Shown here piece by piece: positions 63,329 to 64,000 of a stretch of DNA of 64,000 bases (the stretch's first letter is position 1; each line of letters starts with the position of its first letter). The DNA is from PFJX01 sp963713085 (GTDB taxonomy: Bacteria; Pseudomonadota; Gammaproteobacteria; Burkholderiales; Thiobacillaceae): NCBI GenBank assembly GCA_963713085.1, contig CAVQKQ010000009.1, forward strand, positions 124,001-188,000. Direction: 5' to 3'. Under the pieces are notes generated by a model. The model was not told where the DNA came from, ran no database searches, and was given only the letters and a program-made list of their open reading frames with translations. Both the position numbers and the translations under genes were made by a program.

Positions 63329-63883
63329 ATGGATGACCAGATCCTCTTCACGCATCTTCCCGAACTCACCGAGCAGTTCGGCGCGGACCACATCAAACCA
63401 TTGCTGGATCGGCTGACCGTGCACCAGCTGCCCGCCGGCGAGATCCTGGTGCGTGACCAGGAACCCCTCGATGCATTTCATCTGGTCCTCTCGGGCCGAC
63501 TTTCATTGGCCGTGGAGTTGGGCGGCCACAGCGTCCTGCTGGGGGATCTGGAGCCCGGCAACTGGTGCGGCGAACTGGCCTATTTCAGCGGCAGCAAGCG
63601 CTCTTCCAGTACGGTCACGGCCGCCGTCGACACCGAACTGGCGCAACTCAACTTCGCCCATTTCGAAGCCATGATGGCGGAAGACTCCGTGGTCGCCTGC
63701 CGTCTCACCCATGCCTTCATCCAGATGATGATGCGCCGCCTGCATGCCACAGCGGAAAACCCGATCATCGACCCCCAGGGACAGATGCTCATCATGGGCG
63801 AACTGTCTGTGCCCTGGTCCGATTTGATACCCCATCACAGTAGCGTGCTGGATATCCTGAAGAACATGCTGGGAGGGCACTGA
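63329..63883 (+). CDS. Cyclic nucleotide-binding domain protein
   Basis: A 184-residue protein whose core (about 20-125) is a cyclic nucleotide-binding-like beta roll: QLPAGEILVRDQEPLDAFHLVLSGRLSLAV, then GDLEPGNWCGELAYF, the phosphate-binding cassette region. The family's conserved Arg in the cassette is not evident (SGSKRSSSTVT), so ligand binding is uncertain. It has no helix-turn-helix, so it is not a Crp-type transcription factor. The next gene overlaps by one base and may encode a partner. Confidence 0.78.
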   Translation: MDDQILFTHLPELTEQFGADHIKPLLDRLTVHQLPAGEILVRDQEPLDAFHLVLSGRLSLAVELGGHSVLLGDLEPGNWCGELAYFSGSKRSSSTVTAAVDTELAQLNFAHFEAMMAEDSVVACRLTHAFIQMMMRRLHATAENPIIDPQGQMLIMGELSVPWSDLIPHHSSVLDILKNMLGGH

Positions 63884-64000
63884 TGCAACTGAAGAACTAT
63901 CTGCGCTCACAACCCGGATTCCAGTTCATGTCGGATGCGGATGTGGAGCATGTCGCCGCGGCGATGCGGGTGGACGGCTACCCGAGCCAGCACGTCTTCA
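63883..64000 (+). CDS. N-terminal fragment of the next gene in the CNB-protein operon
   Basis: Only the first 39 codons are visible before the window ends. ATG 63883 overlaps the stop of the preceding gene (TGATG), so the two are coupled. The start MQLKNYLRSQPGFQFMSDADVEHVAAAMRV resembles the lead helices of a second cyclic nucleotide-binding domain. Function cannot be decided from the fragment. Confidence 0.6.
   Translation, partial: MQLKNYLRSQPGFQFMSDADVEHVAAAMRVDGYPSQHVF

Overview
The window is high-GC DNA packed with genes and looks like the chromosome of a chemolithoautotrophic betaproteobacterium (gene content points towards Nitrosomonadales-type lineages; the exact taxon is inference). 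The main pointers are a form II RuBisCO operon with its CbbQO activase and divergent CbbR, a glycolate oxidase operon, a large multiheme cytochrome and several Fur-box-controlled iron loci. No tRNA, rRNA, CRISPR array, complete insertion sequence or prophage was seen.

Layout. 1-2.9 kb: edge of a lipid/glycosylation cluster (glycosyltransferase start, frameshifted acyltransferase, MipA/OmpV barrel), a decayed flavoprotein gene and about 560 bases without a gene. 2.9-8.6 kb: cbbM-cbbQ-cbbO on the minus strand and divergent cbbR. 8.6-12.3 kb: RsmB-type methyltransferase, secreted PLD-like protein, fatty acid desaturase, small lipoprotein. 12.6-15.7 kb: DUF302 protein, small cytochrome c and a nine-heme cytochrome c/cytochrome b fusion resembling CbcL. 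16-17.1 kb: rpmG, rpmB, radC. 17.2-25.5 kb: a minus-strand operon of a ThDP-dependent transketolase-like enzyme, a four-carbon acid sugar kinase (DUF1537) and glcD-glcE-glcF, divergent from an IclR regulator across a 36-bp palindrome. 26.2-29.3 kb: a GEMM (c-di-GMP-I) riboswitch ahead of a DUF1631 gene and an EAL-like/HDOD gene. 29.5-33 kb: coaBC, dut, bfr, bfd, rhodanese.

33.2-38.5 kb: metH followed by a tyrosine-phosphatase/ADP-ribosylglycohydrolase fusion. 38.5-40.5 kb: Fur-controlled cupredoxin, FTR1 permease and outer-membrane protein. 40.6-49.3 kb: HIT-like phosphorylase, yhdP, nitrilase-family amidase, tldD, lipoprotein hydrolase. 49.7-50.5 kb: frame-broken HD-GYP gene. 51-55 kb: a perfect Fur palindrome followed by a diheme peroxidase, a porin, an FMN-binding protein and a PepSY protein, a candidate iron-responsive redox/uptake system. 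55.1-64 kb: OmpA-type protein, mscL, nadA, hda, a GT-B protein, thioredoxin, histone-H1-like protein, lysA (frameshifted), lptM, cyaY and two cyclic-nucleotide-binding-type genes.

How it fits together. CbbM fixes CO2, CbbQO would reactivate it, and the GlcDEF operon could recover the glycolate made by its oxygenase side reaction. Iron handling recurs (Bfr/Bfd, FTR1, peroxidase operon, CyaY), with three Fur-like boxes. c-di-GMP control recurs too (GEMM riboswitch, degenerate EAL/HDOD, broken HD-GYP). Three genes carry apparent single-base frameshifts; because one of them is lysA, normally indispensable, some may be sequence errors.
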